Source: Nocardiopsis dassonvillei_B (GTDB lineage: Bacteria > Actinomycetota > Actinomycetes > Streptosporangiales > Streptosporangiaceae). Taken from it: 64,000 bases of DNA. Every line of letters begins with the position of its first letter. The stretch's first letter is position 1. A program made the translations under genes and the position numbers. Positions 1-8,161 of this stretch are shown here, piece by piece. Location: the NCBI RefSeq assembly GCF_964273065.1, contig NZ_OZ186815.1:1364001-1428000 (forward strand). Direction: 5' to 3'. The notes beneath the pieces are model-generated. The model was given only the letters and a program-made list of their open reading frames with translations, was not told the DNA's origin and made no database searches.

Positions 1-84
1 CCGGGGGGAGGCGCGCCCGCGCCGTCCGGGGCGGGCGGCCCGGCGTCCGGGCGCCTCCGCGGTCCGCACCGGGACGGGGCGGAG

Positions 85-108
85 GCGGGGCCGCTTTCGC
101 GGCCCCGC
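85..108 (-). terminator. Hairpin terminator of the first gene
   Basis: A 10-bp perfect stem (85-94 with 99-108, GCGGGGCCGC type) closes a TTTC loop just past the stop of the leftward hotdog-like gene. There is no long T tract, as is usual in high-GC actinomycetes. The perfect stem is seen in the sequence; the terminator role is inferred. Confidence 0.6.
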
Positions 109-128
109 ACCCCCGCGGAGTCCCGGCC

Positions 129-911
129 TCAGCCGCGCAGGGCGATCCAGGTGGCCCACGCCTGGGCGAGGACCTGCCCGTCGGCGTCGTACAGGGCGCT
201 GCCGGTGCGGATCTTGCGGCCGTCCACGGAGTCCAGGTACCCGGCCACGACGTGCGTTCCACCGATGCGGGGCGCGCGCAGGGCCTGGACGGTGATGCGG
301 CCCAGGACGGCGGGGCGCCCGGCGACATCGCTGGACCAGCCGCCGGGGCAGTCCAGGGCGGCCCACAGGTCGGGCAGGCCGACGGTCCCGCAGCCGTCGT
401 CCAGGGCGGGGTGCGGGGTCCAGGTGCAGGCGACGGTGTTGCCGGCCCCGTCGGGGCCCTCCCCCGCGCGGACCTGTCCGGCGAACAGGCGCAGGCCCTC
501 GCCCTCGGCGCGCTCGGGCCCGCAGCTGTAGCAGCGGGGGAAGGGGTGCAGGGCCAGGCCGGCGAAGCGGCTCTCGGCGTCCCGGGCGGTGGCCGGGTCG
601 ACGGGCGCGCCGGGGACGGCGGGGGTGTCGGGGGCGGTGACGGTCTCGGCCTCGGCGACGAGCCGGGCCTTGGCGTCGGTGGCCCGGGGGTCGGTGAGCC
701 GCACGGCGGCCCCGGCGTCCTCTTCGACGGTGAGCGGGCGGCCCAGGGGCGGCGGGACGCGCAGGGTGACCTGCACGGCCGGGCCGCCGACGGCGGTGAG
801 GCGGGCGGCCAGCAGCCCGGCGCTGTAGCCGCCGTTGCCGGAGCCGTCGGGGCCGTTGTGCGTGGTGGGGATGGTGATGGTGGGGGCGTCGTTGCCCGTG
901 GTGGCGTGCAT
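129..911 (-). CDS. Hotdog-fold thioesterase-like protein
   Basis: 260-residue cytoplasmic protein. The middle carries a short Cys/His stretch (HPFPRCYSCGPER, about residues 121-133) followed by a C-terminal half that ends in WATWIAL, the look of the PaaI/FcbC hotdog-like family of acyl-thioesterase relatives. No signal peptide or membrane segment is visible, and the substrate cannot be told. The ATG start at 911 has only a weak GGGG-type ribosome site. The gene stands alone, with a hairpin directly downstream and a non-coding stretch upstream. A hotdog relative without thioesterase activity is equally possible. Confidence 0.55.
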   Translation of the reverse strand: MHATTGNDAPTITIPTTHNGPDGSGNGGYSAGLLAARLTAVGGPAVQVTLRVPPPLGRPLTVEEDAGAAVRLTDPRATDAKARLVAEAETVTAPDTPAVPGAPVDPATARDAESRFAGLALHPFPRCYSCGPERAEGEGLRLFAGQVRAGEGPDGAGNTVACTWTPHPALDDGCGTVGLPDLWAALDCPGGWSSDVAGRPAVLGRITVQALRAPRIGGTHVVAGYLDSVDGRKIRTGSALYDADGQVLAQAWATWIALRG

Positions 912-1275
912 GGCCCCAGGGTAGGGGTGGGACGTTTCACGGTGCCAGGACGCCTCGGTCGTCCTTTCCGGGGAAACGGTCGCCGGGCGGCCGGACCACG
1001 GGCGGTGCCTCCCCGCCCCGCCGCCGGGACGGACGCCCGCGGGACCGACCGGGACACCGCCCCGGTGCCCCGGTGCGCGGGAACCGCACCGCGCGGCCCG
1101 CCGGGCGCCCGCACGAGCTCGCGGCCGGGGACGGGTGCCGCTTCGGCGGCACGGGACCGGAGCCGGTGCGCGGGCTCGGCGGAAGCGGCCCGCGAGTACG
1201 GTGCCATCCCCGGGAGCATGATGACCGGGACCCGCATCGTGAAGGGCCCGAACCCGGGAACGGCGGTCCCGGGCG
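912..1275. other. Non-coding stretch carrying a gene relic
   Basis: 364 bases between the hotdog-like gene and the HAD-type gene. No credible reading frame was found on either strand. The only recognisable content is the rtcB-like remnant at 1194-1253, listed separately. Confidence 0.5.
1194..1253 (+). pseudogene. Relic of an rtcB RNA ligase gene (20 codons)
   Basis: One frame of this intergenic stretch reads EYGAIPGSMMTGTRIVKGPN. The intact RtcB encoded at 28687-29874 has EYGIIPGSMATGTYIVKGLGN in its active-site-proximal C-terminal part. Identity covers the Glu-Tyr-Gly, Ile-Pro-Gly-Ser-Met, Thr-Gly-Thr and Ile-Val-Lys-Gly groups, and the DNA is closely similar too. Nothing before or after this block matches RtcB, and no start, ribosome site or full domain exists, so it is a degraded fragment and not a gene. 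The similarity is seen directly; descent from a second rtcB copy is inferred. Confidence 0.6.
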
Positions 1276-1809
1276 TCAGCCCTCTTCGGGGAGGGCGGCG
1301 GCCGTGCGGGCGGGCGGCCACCCCTCCAGGCTCCGGAAGTCGGCGTCGAGCAGTCCGATCCGTGGGTCCACCCGGTGCAGCAGGGCCGGGCCCGGGTGGT
1401 GGCGGCGCACCCAGTCGGCGTCGTGGCCGGTGATCATGTCGTCGACCCAGGCGAAGGGCCTGCCTGCGGCGTACTCGACCAGGGCCGCGGTCTTGAAGCA
1501 GAGCCCGCCGGTGGCGCTGGACCAGTGCGGCAGTTCCACCACGGGCAGTTCGGGCAGGCCCAGGACGGGGCCGATCATCGTGTTGGCGTCGTGCTCCCAG
1601 GTGGTGGCCCAGACCAGGGTGTAGGGAAGGGAGAGCAGGCGTTCGCCGTGGTCGGGCCGCAGCCACACGCGCAGGGGCTTGGGAGCCTCCGCCCAGCCCT
1701 CGGGGCGCAGGCGGTGGGTGGTGTAACCGTCGGGCCGGTGTCGGCCGGAGGCACGGAACGGGTTGAGGGGGCCGTCGACGTCCAGGAACAGCAGGGGCGG
1801 CTGGGACAC
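1276..1809 (-). CDS. HAD-like domain protein
   Basis: 177 residues. The N-terminus FLDVDGPLNPF (about residues 6-16) is the DxDG motif I of haloacid-dehalogenase-like hydrolases. WATTWEHDAN (about residue 65) fits motif II, and WVDDMI (about residue 115) supplies a later acidic pair. These point to a small HAD-like phosphatase of unknown substrate. I chose the GTG at 1809 because AGGAG lies five bases upstream. No start with such a site exists further upstream. It runs in the same direction as the SRPBCC gene 41 bases upstream and may share its transcript. Confidence 0.6.
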   Translation of the reverse strand: MSQPPLLFLDVDGPLNPFRASGRHRPDGYTTHRLRPEGWAEAPKPLRVWLRPDHGERLLSLPYTLVWATTWEHDANTMIGPVLGLPELPVVELPHWSSATGGLCFKTAALVEYAAGRPFAWVDDMITGHDADWVRRHHPGPALLHRVDPRIGLLDADFRSLEGWPPARTAAALPEEG

Positions 1810-1850
1810 GGATCTCCTGTGGGGGGTCGGGGGGAGCGCCGCCGCCCATC

Positions 1851-2384
1851 CTAGGTACGGGACGTCTCCGTTCCCAGGGGACCAGGATGCCGTTCGCCGA
1901 CGCGCACGGCCGCCGCGCGCAGCAGCCGGACGTAGGGGCTCCACCGGGCGGGGTCGCGGACGGTGCCGGTGAGGATCCGCTCGGCGCGGTCCAGGGCGTC
2001 CTCCAGGAGCGCGTCGTGCAGGGGCCGGAACACCAGGGGCCAGGTGAGCAGGGCCGGGCCGTGGGCCCGGATGGCCAGCAGGTGGCGCAGCACGGTGCCG
2101 CCTCCCTCGCCGGGCTCCACGGTGAACTCGTGGAACCCGTCGAACCCGCGCGGCGCCGAGAAGCGGAAGCGCACGTGGCGCCCCGGCGTGTGGGCGACGA
2201 CGGTGTAGCGGACGGGGCCGTGTCCGCCCGCCGCGCCGACCCCCAGGGGCCGGTCCAGGCGCAGGGCGGGCCAGCGGTCGGCCGGCCAGAGGGCGTCGGC
2301 GGGCGAGGCGAGCCCGTCGAGCAGGGCGCCGGCCCGGTCGGGGGGAGCCGCGAGGTGGCGCAGGTGCAGGTTCCGGACGCGCAT
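1851..2384 (-). CDS. SRPBCC (polyketide cyclase-like) protein
   Basis: 177-residue soluble protein. The central run from GRHVRFRFSAPRG through HEFTVEP to RHLLAIR resembles the beta-strand-rich SRPBCC/START fold that binds hydrophobic ligands; C-terminal helices follow. There is no catalytic motif. The ATG start at 2384 has GGGAG about 9 bases upstream. The gene is divergent from a TetR-family regulator, and a perfect inverted repeat sits in the short gap, so it is probably the regulator's target. The ligand is unknown. Confidence 0.6.
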   Translation of the reverse strand: MRVRNLHLRHLAAPPDRAGALLDGLASPADALWPADRWPALRLDRPLGVGAAGGHGPVRYTVVAHTPGRHVRFRFSAPRGFDGFHEFTVEPGEGGGTVLRHLLAIRAHGPALLTWPLVFRPLHDALLEDALDRAERILTGTVRDPARWSPYVRLLRAAAVRVGERHPGPLGTETSRT

Positions 2385-2401
2385 CGGGGTACGCTCCCAT
2401 C

Positions 2402-2425
2402 GTTTTAGAGGCTTCTCTCTAAAAC
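2402..2425. promoter_or_regulatory. Perfect inverted repeat, probable TetR operator
   Basis: GTTTTAGAG-N6-CTCTAAAAC, nine perfect base pairs per arm, lies in the 65-base gap between the SRPBCC gene and the divergent TetR gene. Its AT-rich arms stand out against the GC-rich surroundings. The position and symmetry are those of a TetR-family operator controlling both promoters; that role is inferred. Confidence 0.75.
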
Positions 2426-2449
2426 AGAGTTCATCATAAGGTCGCCCCC

Positions 2450-3046
2450 ATGGGAAGACCCGCGCGCTTCGATTCCGACGCCCTCGTGGCGGCCGCCACC
2501 GCACTGGCGGCCCGCGGCGGGCCCGCTGCGGTGACCATGGCGGCCGTGGCCCGGGAGGCGGGGGCGCCCAGCGGGTCGGTCTACCACCGGTTCTCCGGGC
2601 GGCCCGCGCTGCTGGCGGCCGTCCGGCTGGGCGCGCTGGCCGACTTCCAGGAGGGGTGCCACGAGGCGCTGTCCGCGCCGGACCCGCTGGCGGCGGCCGT
2701 CGGCGCGGCCCGGCACGTGCCGGCCTGGAGCCGGGGCGCCCCCGAGCGGGCGCGGGTCCTGCTGTACTCGGACGCCGACTTCGAGGCGGAGCGGTGGCCG
2801 CCCGCCGAGCGGGAGAGGCGGGACCGGGGGAACGCCCGGCTGAGGGCTGCGGTCGTGGCGGTCGCCGCCGGGCTGCGCGCCCCCGGGGAGGCGCCCGAGG
2901 CGGCCCTGGAACGGGTGCGGACGGCGGTGGTGGACCTGCCCCTGGCCCTGGTCCGCCGTCACCTGGCGGAAGGCGGAGCGGTCCCGGCCCGGGCGGTGGA
3001 GGCGGCCGGGGAGGCGGCGCACCGGCTGCTCGCGCCCCGCTCCTGA
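2450..3046 (+). CDS. TetR family regulator
   Basis: 198 residues. The N-terminal helix-turn-helix (about residues 10-55: VTMAAVAREAGAPSGSVYHRFSGR) is the classic TetR DNA-binding domain. The remainder is the helical ligand and dimerisation domain. The ATG at 2450 is close to the divergent SRPBCC gene and to the inverted repeat at 2402-2425, so autoregulation plus control of the SRPBCC gene is the natural reading. The stop is 21 bases from the stop of the next, convergent gene. Confidence 0.85.
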   Translation: MGRPARFDSDALVAAATALAARGGPAAVTMAAVAREAGAPSGSVYHRFSGRPALLAAVRLGALADFQEGCHEALSAPDPLAAAVGAARHVPAWSRGAPERARVLLYSDADFEAERWPPAERERRDRGNARLRAAVVAVAAGLRAPGEAPEAALERVRTAVVDLPLALVRRHLAEGGAVPARAVEAAGEAAHRLLAPRS

Positions 3047-3067
3047 GACGGCTTCCCGGGATCCTGG

Positions 3068-4585
3068 TCAGGACCAGCGGGCCCGGACCTCCAGGGCCCC
3101 GTCCGCCGCGACCAGGGTGGCGCGGCCGTCGTGGTCGTCGATGGTGCGGGGCCGCAGGGTTCCGCGGAACGCCGGCGTGGACACCCGCACCCGGTCGGGC
3201 GTGCGGGCGTTGAGGATCCGCAGCCGCCAGGGCGCCCCCGGATCGGCGGCGTCGGCGGGGACCGCCAGGTGGACGGTGGCGTGGGAGAGCGGTGTGCCGC
3301 CCTCCCACGACCCTCCGGCGGTGTAGGAGACGAGGCGCAGGGCGGCCGCGGAGGGCACGTCGGCGATCTCCCGCTCCGGGGAGGCCGGCGGCACCGGGGC
3401 CCCGCCCTGTCCGCGCAGTTCGCGGGCGAGCCGCCGGACCTCCTCCAGCGCGTCGAAGCCCAGGGCGCGCGACACCCGGTCCAGCCCCCGGTCGAAGTGC
3501 TCGGCCGTCTCGGGTCCGCCGCGGCGGACCCAGGACAGGGCCAGTTCGCGGAAGGCCCGCTCGCGCCGTCCCCGGGTGAGGTGCGACCCCGCGGCGGCGA
3601 TCTCCGAGCCGGCCCCGGCCAGGGCCCGGCACAGGGCGGACACGGGGACCCCTGTGGACTCGGGCCTGCGGCCGGACGAGCGGATCCTGGCCATGGTCCA
3701 CACGAGCAGGGTGCAGACGGCACGGGCGGCGGGCCCGTGGATCTCGCCGGCGGCGGGGGCCGTGTCGCGGTCCCGGCCCCGTCCTCGGACAGGCTCGGGC
3801 GGGGGCGACCAGCTCCGGGAGGCCGCCGGCAGGTGGACGCCCGTGGAGGCGTCGCGGACCTCCAGGGTGGCGCCGGGGCCGCGCAGCACCCCGTCGCCGA
3901 AGGACACCGCGACCTCGGAGCGGTCGCAGGAGAGGCGGGCGCCGGGGGCGGCGCGGGTGTCGAAGCGCACCTCGTCCACCTCGGGCAGGTGCACGACCAG
4001 TTCGACCGGGCCGCCGTCCCCGCCGTCCTGCTCCGATCCGTCCCCCTCCGCTCCGGCCGGCTCCCGGCCCGGCTCACCCGGGTCCCGGCGGGCGCGTTCC
4101 ACCGTGAGGGCCACCCGGGCCGTGAGCCGGGTGCCCCGGCGCTCCACCGACAGGGTGCCGACCGTGGCCGTGTCCAGCCGGTGGGCGGCGGCCAGCCCCT
4201 CGGCGACGCCGCCGGTCAGCGGGACGGCCCCGGGGCCGCCGCCGGACTCGCGGGCCGGCGGCAGCAGCGGCCCGAGGTCGTACCCCGCCTCTGCGGCGCT
4301 CGCCGCCATCCAGGCCCGGCGCCCGGGCCCGAGGTCGGCCATCCACCCTAGTGCCCGGCGGGCGCGCCGGTCCCGGGCACGGCGGGTGCGGCCCAGCGCG
4401 GACACGAAGAGGGCGTGGGTGTTGTCGTCCCAGACGTCGGCTGCGGTGCGAACGGTCTCCCGGTCGTAGAACCGGGCGTCGGCGGTGGCGTCCTCGATCT
4501 GAACGAGTGTGCGGTCCAGAAGCGCGCTCAGAACGGCGAGAGCGGACGGCGGGCGCGGGTCGGCGGGGGGTGCGGTGCCGGGCAT
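3068..4585 (-). CDS. Unknown 505-residue protein
   Basis: I do not recognise the family. The protein opens with a hydrophobic helix region (ALAVLSALLDRTLVQIED), then basic RRARDRRARRALGW around residues 65-80, a long polar middle with an acidic patch (about 165-185), and a C-terminal part with beta-strand character. There is no signal peptide or clear membrane span. The ATG at 4585 is preceded by AGGA at a fitting distance. Codon third positions are strongly G/C, supporting a real gene. It converges with the TetR gene and has no obvious operon partner. Confidence 0.6.
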   Translation of the reverse strand: MPGTAPPADPRPPSALAVLSALLDRTLVQIEDATADARFYDRETVRTAADVWDDNTHALFVSALGRTRRARDRRARRALGWMADLGPGRRAWMAASAAEAGYDLGPLLPPARESGGGPGAVPLTGGVAEGLAAAHRLDTATVGTLSVERRGTRLTARVALTVERARRDPGEPGREPAGAEGDGSEQDGGDGGPVELVVHLPEVDEVRFDTRAAPGARLSCDRSEVAVSFGDGVLRGPGATLEVRDASTGVHLPAASRSWSPPPEPVRGRGRDRDTAPAAGEIHGPAARAVCTLLVWTMARIRSSGRRPESTGVPVSALCRALAGAGSEIAAAGSHLTRGRRERAFRELALSWVRRGGPETAEHFDRGLDRVSRALGFDALEEVRRLARELRGQGGAPVPPASPEREIADVPSAAALRLVSYTAGGSWEGGTPLSHATVHLAVPADAADPGAPWRLRILNARTPDRVRVSTPAFRGTLRPRTIDDHDGRATLVAADGALEVRARWS

Positions 4586-4943
4586 ACCCGGAATCCTGGC
4601 ACATCCGCGCCCCGGGCACGAAGCGGAGAGGACCGCGCCCGGCGACGCCCTCGGAACGGGGCCGGCCCGCCCGGCTGCGGGGCGGTCCCGGCGGCGGGGA
4701 GAACCGCCGCGGCCGCCCCGCGGCCGTACGACCCGGCGGGGCCGGGGACCGCGGTCCCCGTCGGAGCGCCCCGCCGGGCCGGTCCGGAGGCGCCCCCCGT
4801 CACCGGCACCGGGAACACCCCACTCCCCTGCGGGGGGGCGGTGCCCGTCCCCGGGCGCCGGGACGGGCCGGCGGGTGCGGGTGGCCGACCGGTCACGCAC
4901 CCCGGCCCAGGGGCCCGCCCGGGGTGCGTGGCCGGCGGGGGCG
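4586..4943. other. Intergenic stretch with terminator
   Basis: 358 bases between two leftward genes. It contains the acyl-CoA dehydrogenase terminator hairpin at 4894-4930. The rest is GC-rich with no frame I would defend. Confidence 0.4.
4894..4930 (-). terminator. Hairpin terminator of the acyl-CoA dehydrogenase gene
   Basis: CACGCACCCCGG (4894-4905) pairs perfectly with CCGGGGTGCGTG (4919-4930) around a 13-base spacer, 14 bases past the stop of the leftward gene. It is a typical GC-rich actinomycete terminator without a T run. Confidence 0.65.
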
Positions 4944-6173
4944 TCAGCGGATCGGCAGGCCCGTGATGGTGCGGCCGATGATGAGCTTCTGGATCTCGCT
5001 GGCGCCCTCGAAGATCGTGAAGATCGTGGCGTCGCGGTGCCAGCGCTCCACGGGGTACTCCCTCGTGTAGCCGTTCCCGCCGAGGATGCGCACCGCGTTC
5101 TGGGTCACGAAGGTCGCGGTCTCGCTGGCGTAGAGCTTGCTCATGGAGCCCTGCGCGCTGTCGAAGTCCTTGCCGTTGCGGGCCATCCACGCGGCCCGCC
5201 ACACCAGCAGGCGGGCGGCGTCGATTCGGGTGGCCATCTCGGCGAGGAGGAACGCCACGCCCTGGTTGTCGCCGATGGGCTTGCCGAACTGCTCGCGCTG
5301 GGTGGCGTACTCCAGGGCGTACTCGTAGGCGGCGCGGGCGCAGCCCACGGCCATGGCGCCGACGGTGGGGCGGGAGGCCTCGAAGGTCTTCATCGCGGCC
5401 TGGCCCTTGGAGCGCTGCCCCTCGCGGGCGCGGGCGAGGCGCTCGTCGAGCTTCTCCTTGCCGCCCAGCAGGCAGGAGCCGGGGATGCGCACGTCGTCGA
5501 GGACGACCTCGGCGGTGTGCGAGGCGCGGATGCCGTGCTTGGCGAACTTCTGGCCCTGGCTCAGGCCGGGGGTGTTCGGCGGGACGATGAAGGTGGCCTG
5601 GCCGCGCGAGCCCAGCTCGGGCTCGACGGAGGCGACGACCACGTGGACGTCGGCGATGCCGCCGTTGGTGGCCCAGGTCTTGGTGCCGTTGAGGACCCAC
5701 TCGTCCTTGGCTGCGTCGTACACGGCGCGGGTCCTGATGGCGGAGACGTCACTGCCCGCGTCGGGCTCGGAGGAGCAGAACGCGGCGAGCTTGATGTCGT
5801 CGGCGGTGCCGAACATCTGCGGCGTCCACTCGAAGATCTGCTCCTGGGTGCCGTTGGCGGCGACGGAGACGGCGGCCAGGCCGGTGCCGGTGATGGCCAG
5901 CGCGATACCCGGGTCGCCCCAGTAGAGCTCCTCGAAGGCGACCGGGATACCGAGGCCGCTGGGCTCCAGCCACTGGTTGGCGAAGAAGTCGAGGGAGTAC
6001 AGGCCGATCTTGGCGGCCTCCTGGATGATCGGCCAGGGGGTCTCCTCCCGCTCGTCCCACTCTGCGGCGGCGGGGCGGATGACGTCGGCGGCGAACCCGT
6101 GGGCCCAGTCCCGGACCTCGCGGATGTCCTCGCTCGGTTCCAGGCTGAAGGCGGGCGCGGTGGCCTCACTCAT
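4944..6173 (-). CDS. Acyl-CoA dehydrogenase
   Basis: 409 residues, the usual length for the family. It would catalyse FAD-dependent alpha,beta-dehydrogenation of an acyl-CoA in fatty-acid or branched-chain breakdown. Signature motifs are seen: AAFCSSEPDAGSDV (FAD/substrate region), NGTKTWATNGG, YATQREQFGKPIGDNQ, and ILGGNGYTREYPVERWHRDATIFTI with the EG of IFEGASEIQ, where the catalytic glutamate normally sits. The ATG at 6173 has AAAGGATG upstream. A perfect 8-bp inverted repeat at 6224-6242 suggests control by a repressor coded elsewhere. Chain-length specificity cannot be read from the sequence. Confidence 0.9.
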   Translation of the reverse strand: MSEATAPAFSLEPSEDIREVRDWAHGFAADVIRPAAAEWDEREETPWPIIQEAAKIGLYSLDFFANQWLEPSGLGIPVAFEELYWGDPGIALAITGTGLAAVSVAANGTQEQIFEWTPQMFGTADDIKLAAFCSSEPDAGSDVSAIRTRAVYDAAKDEWVLNGTKTWATNGGIADVHVVVASVEPELGSRGQATFIVPPNTPGLSQGQKFAKHGIRASHTAEVVLDDVRIPGSCLLGGKEKLDERLARAREGQRSKGQAAMKTFEASRPTVGAMAVGCARAAYEYALEYATQREQFGKPIGDNQGVAFLLAEMATRIDAARLLVWRAAWMARNGKDFDSAQGSMSKLYASETATFVTQNAVRILGGNGYTREYPVERWHRDATIFTIFEGASEIQKLIIGRTITGLPIR

Positions 6174-6557
6174 GCGCTTACATCCTTTGTCGGACCCTCC
6201 GGGGGAGGAGGGGGATTCTGCTCGTGTTACCCACGGTAACACCAAGGGCGGCCGGAAACAATCGCCGCCCCCGGCGAACCGGGGAAGGCCGTGGGAAGGG
6301 AGATCGAAGGAAAGAGGAAGCGGAGGAGAAGAAGGGGCGGAGCACACCGCCCGCCACCGGCGCCCCCGGCCGCACCACCGCGGCGCCCGTCGACGGACGG
6401 CCCGGCCCCGCACACGGCACCCGCCGCCGGGACGGACGGGGCCGCCACCGCACCGGCAGCACGACCGCGGGAACACCGGACGCCCCGGCGGCCACCATTC
6501 CACCGGACCCCGCCACCCGCCGCACCGGTCAGGGCGGGGCCGCCGTGTGCTCCGCCG
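6174..6557. other. Intergenic stretch with operator and polypurine tract
   Basis: 384 bases. It holds the inverted repeat at 6224-6242 and a tract at 6293-6341 in which 45 of 49 bases on the plus strand are purines. I see no gene. Confidence 0.5.
6224..6242. promoter_or_regulatory. Inverted repeat upstream of acyl-CoA dehydrogenase
   Basis: GTGTTACC-CAC-GGTAACAC is a perfect 8-bp dyad with a 3-base centre, 51 bases upstream of the start codon. It has the size and symmetry of a TetR or GntR family operator. No regulator gene for it lies next door. Confidence 0.65.
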
Positions 6558-7184
6558 CTACCCGCCCAGGTGCCCGACCACCCTGGACCGGGCGAGCGCG
6601 TGGGCCTCCTCGTCGAAACCGGGGGACCCCCGCTCGGCGAACCAGTGGCCCGCTCCCCCGTAGACGTGGCGGCGCGGTTCCACACCCGCCCGCCGGAAGC
6701 CCCCGACGGTCTCCGCCACCTCCTCCCCGGTGAAGTACGGGTCGTCCGGTACCAGGTGCAGCTCCACCCGCCCGGTGCGCTCCACCTCTCCCCCGGGCGA
6801 CCACCCGCCGTAGAAGAGCACGAGGTCGTCCGGTCCGGCCGCGCCGCGCCCGGCCAGCCGGGCGGCGAAGAACGCGCCCAGCGAGAAGCCCACCGCCGCC
6901 CAGGGGCGGCCCCGTGCGGCCAGTCCGTCCGCGACCGCGCCCAGCCGTCCGAGCACGGCCGCGTGGTCCAGCCCCCCGGCCAGGGCCTCGGCCTCCCCGA
7001 CGGTGTCGACGACCCGCCCGCCGTACAGGTCCGGGACCACCACCCGGCGGCCCGCGGCGGCCAGCGCCCCGGCCCACTCCAGCACCGCCGGGGTGACCCC
7101 CCACCACGGGTGCAGCAGCAGCACCGGCCGCCCCTCCTCCGGCCCGGTCTCCGTCACGTCGATGCCCTCGTCGGTACCGTCCAC
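6558..7184 (-). CDS. Dienelactone hydrolase family protein
   Basis: 208-residue alpha/beta hydrolase. After PVLLLHPWWG (oxyanion region) comes the nucleophile elbow GFSLGA, where canonical dienelactone hydrolases have Cys and this one has Ser. A DDPYFTG acid turn and the GAGHWFAE histidine complete a Ser-Asp-His triad. It is a cytoplasmic ester or lactone hydrolase with unknown substrate. I prefer the GTG at 7184 because GGGAGG lies six bases upstream; an ATG at 7211 has no usable site. Confidence 0.8.
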   Translation of the reverse strand: MDGTDEGIDVTETGPEEGRPVLLLHPWWGVTPAVLEWAGALAAAGRRVVVPDLYGGRVVDTVGEAEALAGGLDHAAVLGRLGAVADGLAARGRPWAAVGFSLGAFFAARLAGRGAAGPDDLVLFYGGWSPGGEVERTGRVELHLVPDDPYFTGEEVAETVGGFRRAGVEPRRHVYGGAGHWFAERGSPGFDEEAHALARSRVVGHLGG

Positions 7185-7387
7185 CGTGTTCCTCCCGTTC
7201 TCCGGCCCCATCCTCACCGACGCCGCCGACGGTCCGGGGATCCGCGCGGTGGCGGCGCCCCCGGCGGGGTGCGCCGGGCCCGGTCCCGGACCGGCCGCGC
7301 GGACGGGGCCGGGCCCCGTGCCCGTTCCGCGCCCGGCGCCCGTGTGTCCGGGGCACAGCGGCGGCGCACGCGGGCTACCTTGACCGG

Positions 7388-7945
7388 GTGGAGGTTCTGA
7401 CCCTGCTGTTCTCGCTGGTCGCCGCCGCGGCCGGCATCGTCCTGTGGCGCCTGGAGTGGCTCAAGGCCCCGCGGCACGCCTGGCGGGTGCGCCGCCACCT
7501 CACCCCGCCCGCCCCGGCCACCGCGACCGGGCCCGCCCGTCCGGGCCGGGCGGACGTCCACGTCCTGCACGAGGGCCGCGACACCGTCTACAGCGTGGTC
7601 TGCACCCTGCGCGGCGCCTCGGCCGCGGGGCTGCGCCCGCGGGTCCGCAGGAGCCGGGTCTCCCCCGACTCCGAGCCGCTGCACCTGTCGGTCACCCTGC
7701 CCGACCCCGACCCGGGCGACCTGTGGGTGGAGATCACCTGGGTCACCTTCCGGCCCAGCCTGCACCACGGGGAGCGCATCAACGCGCACACCGGCGAGTT
7801 CCTGCGCTGGCGGTGGTCCTGGACCTCGCTGCGGCTGGGCCGCCGCCCCGGCGAGGGCTGGGAGAGCGCGCGCCTGTACCGCTCCCGGGGGCGGTGGGTC
7901 CACCACTCGGCCCGCCCACTGGCCCTCATCCCCGACGACCGCTGA
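7388..7945 (+). CDS. Unknown membrane-anchored protein
   Basis: 185 residues. The N-terminus (EVLTLLFSLVAAAAGIVLWRLEWL) is one hydrophobic anchor; the rest is a soluble, beta-rich domain with many Trp and Arg (WVEITWVTF, FLRWRWSWTSLRLG). I do not recognise the family. The GTG start at 7388 lies 203 bases from the divergent hydrolase gene. Strong G/C third positions support a real gene. Confidence 0.6.
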   Translation: MEVLTLLFSLVAAAAGIVLWRLEWLKAPRHAWRVRRHLTPPAPATATGPARPGRADVHVLHEGRDTVYSVVCTLRGASAAGLRPRVRRSRVSPDSEPLHLSVTLPDPDPGDLWVEITWVTFRPSLHHGERINAHTGEFLRWRWSWTSLRLGRRPGEGWESARLYRSRGRWVHHSARPLALIPDDR

Positions 7946-8161
7946 CCCCTCCCCGGGACACGGCGGGTTCTCCGGGAACCGATGAGTTCCGCGCCCCGGA
8001 CGGGTCGTACCGGGAGAACGCCGCCCGGAGGAGTCCCACTGAAGCCGTCAAGCCGCCGAGGGGACCGGTGGGGGGCGGCCACTCCTTCGGAGCCACGGAC
8101 GACAAGCCCACATCCGCCGCACCCGGCCCTCCCGGGCCGCTCGACAACTCACGGAGCACCC

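Noticed and set aside
1276..2400. Single leftward 374-codon frame covering two genes
   Set aside because: Its upper part is the shadow of the SRPBCC gene in another frame; the HAD-type gene has its own GTG and ribosome site at 1809.
4528..4900. Upstream extensions of the 505-residue gene
   Set aside because: They are Pro/Arg-rich, run through non-coding sequence, and the ATG at 4585 has a ribosome site.
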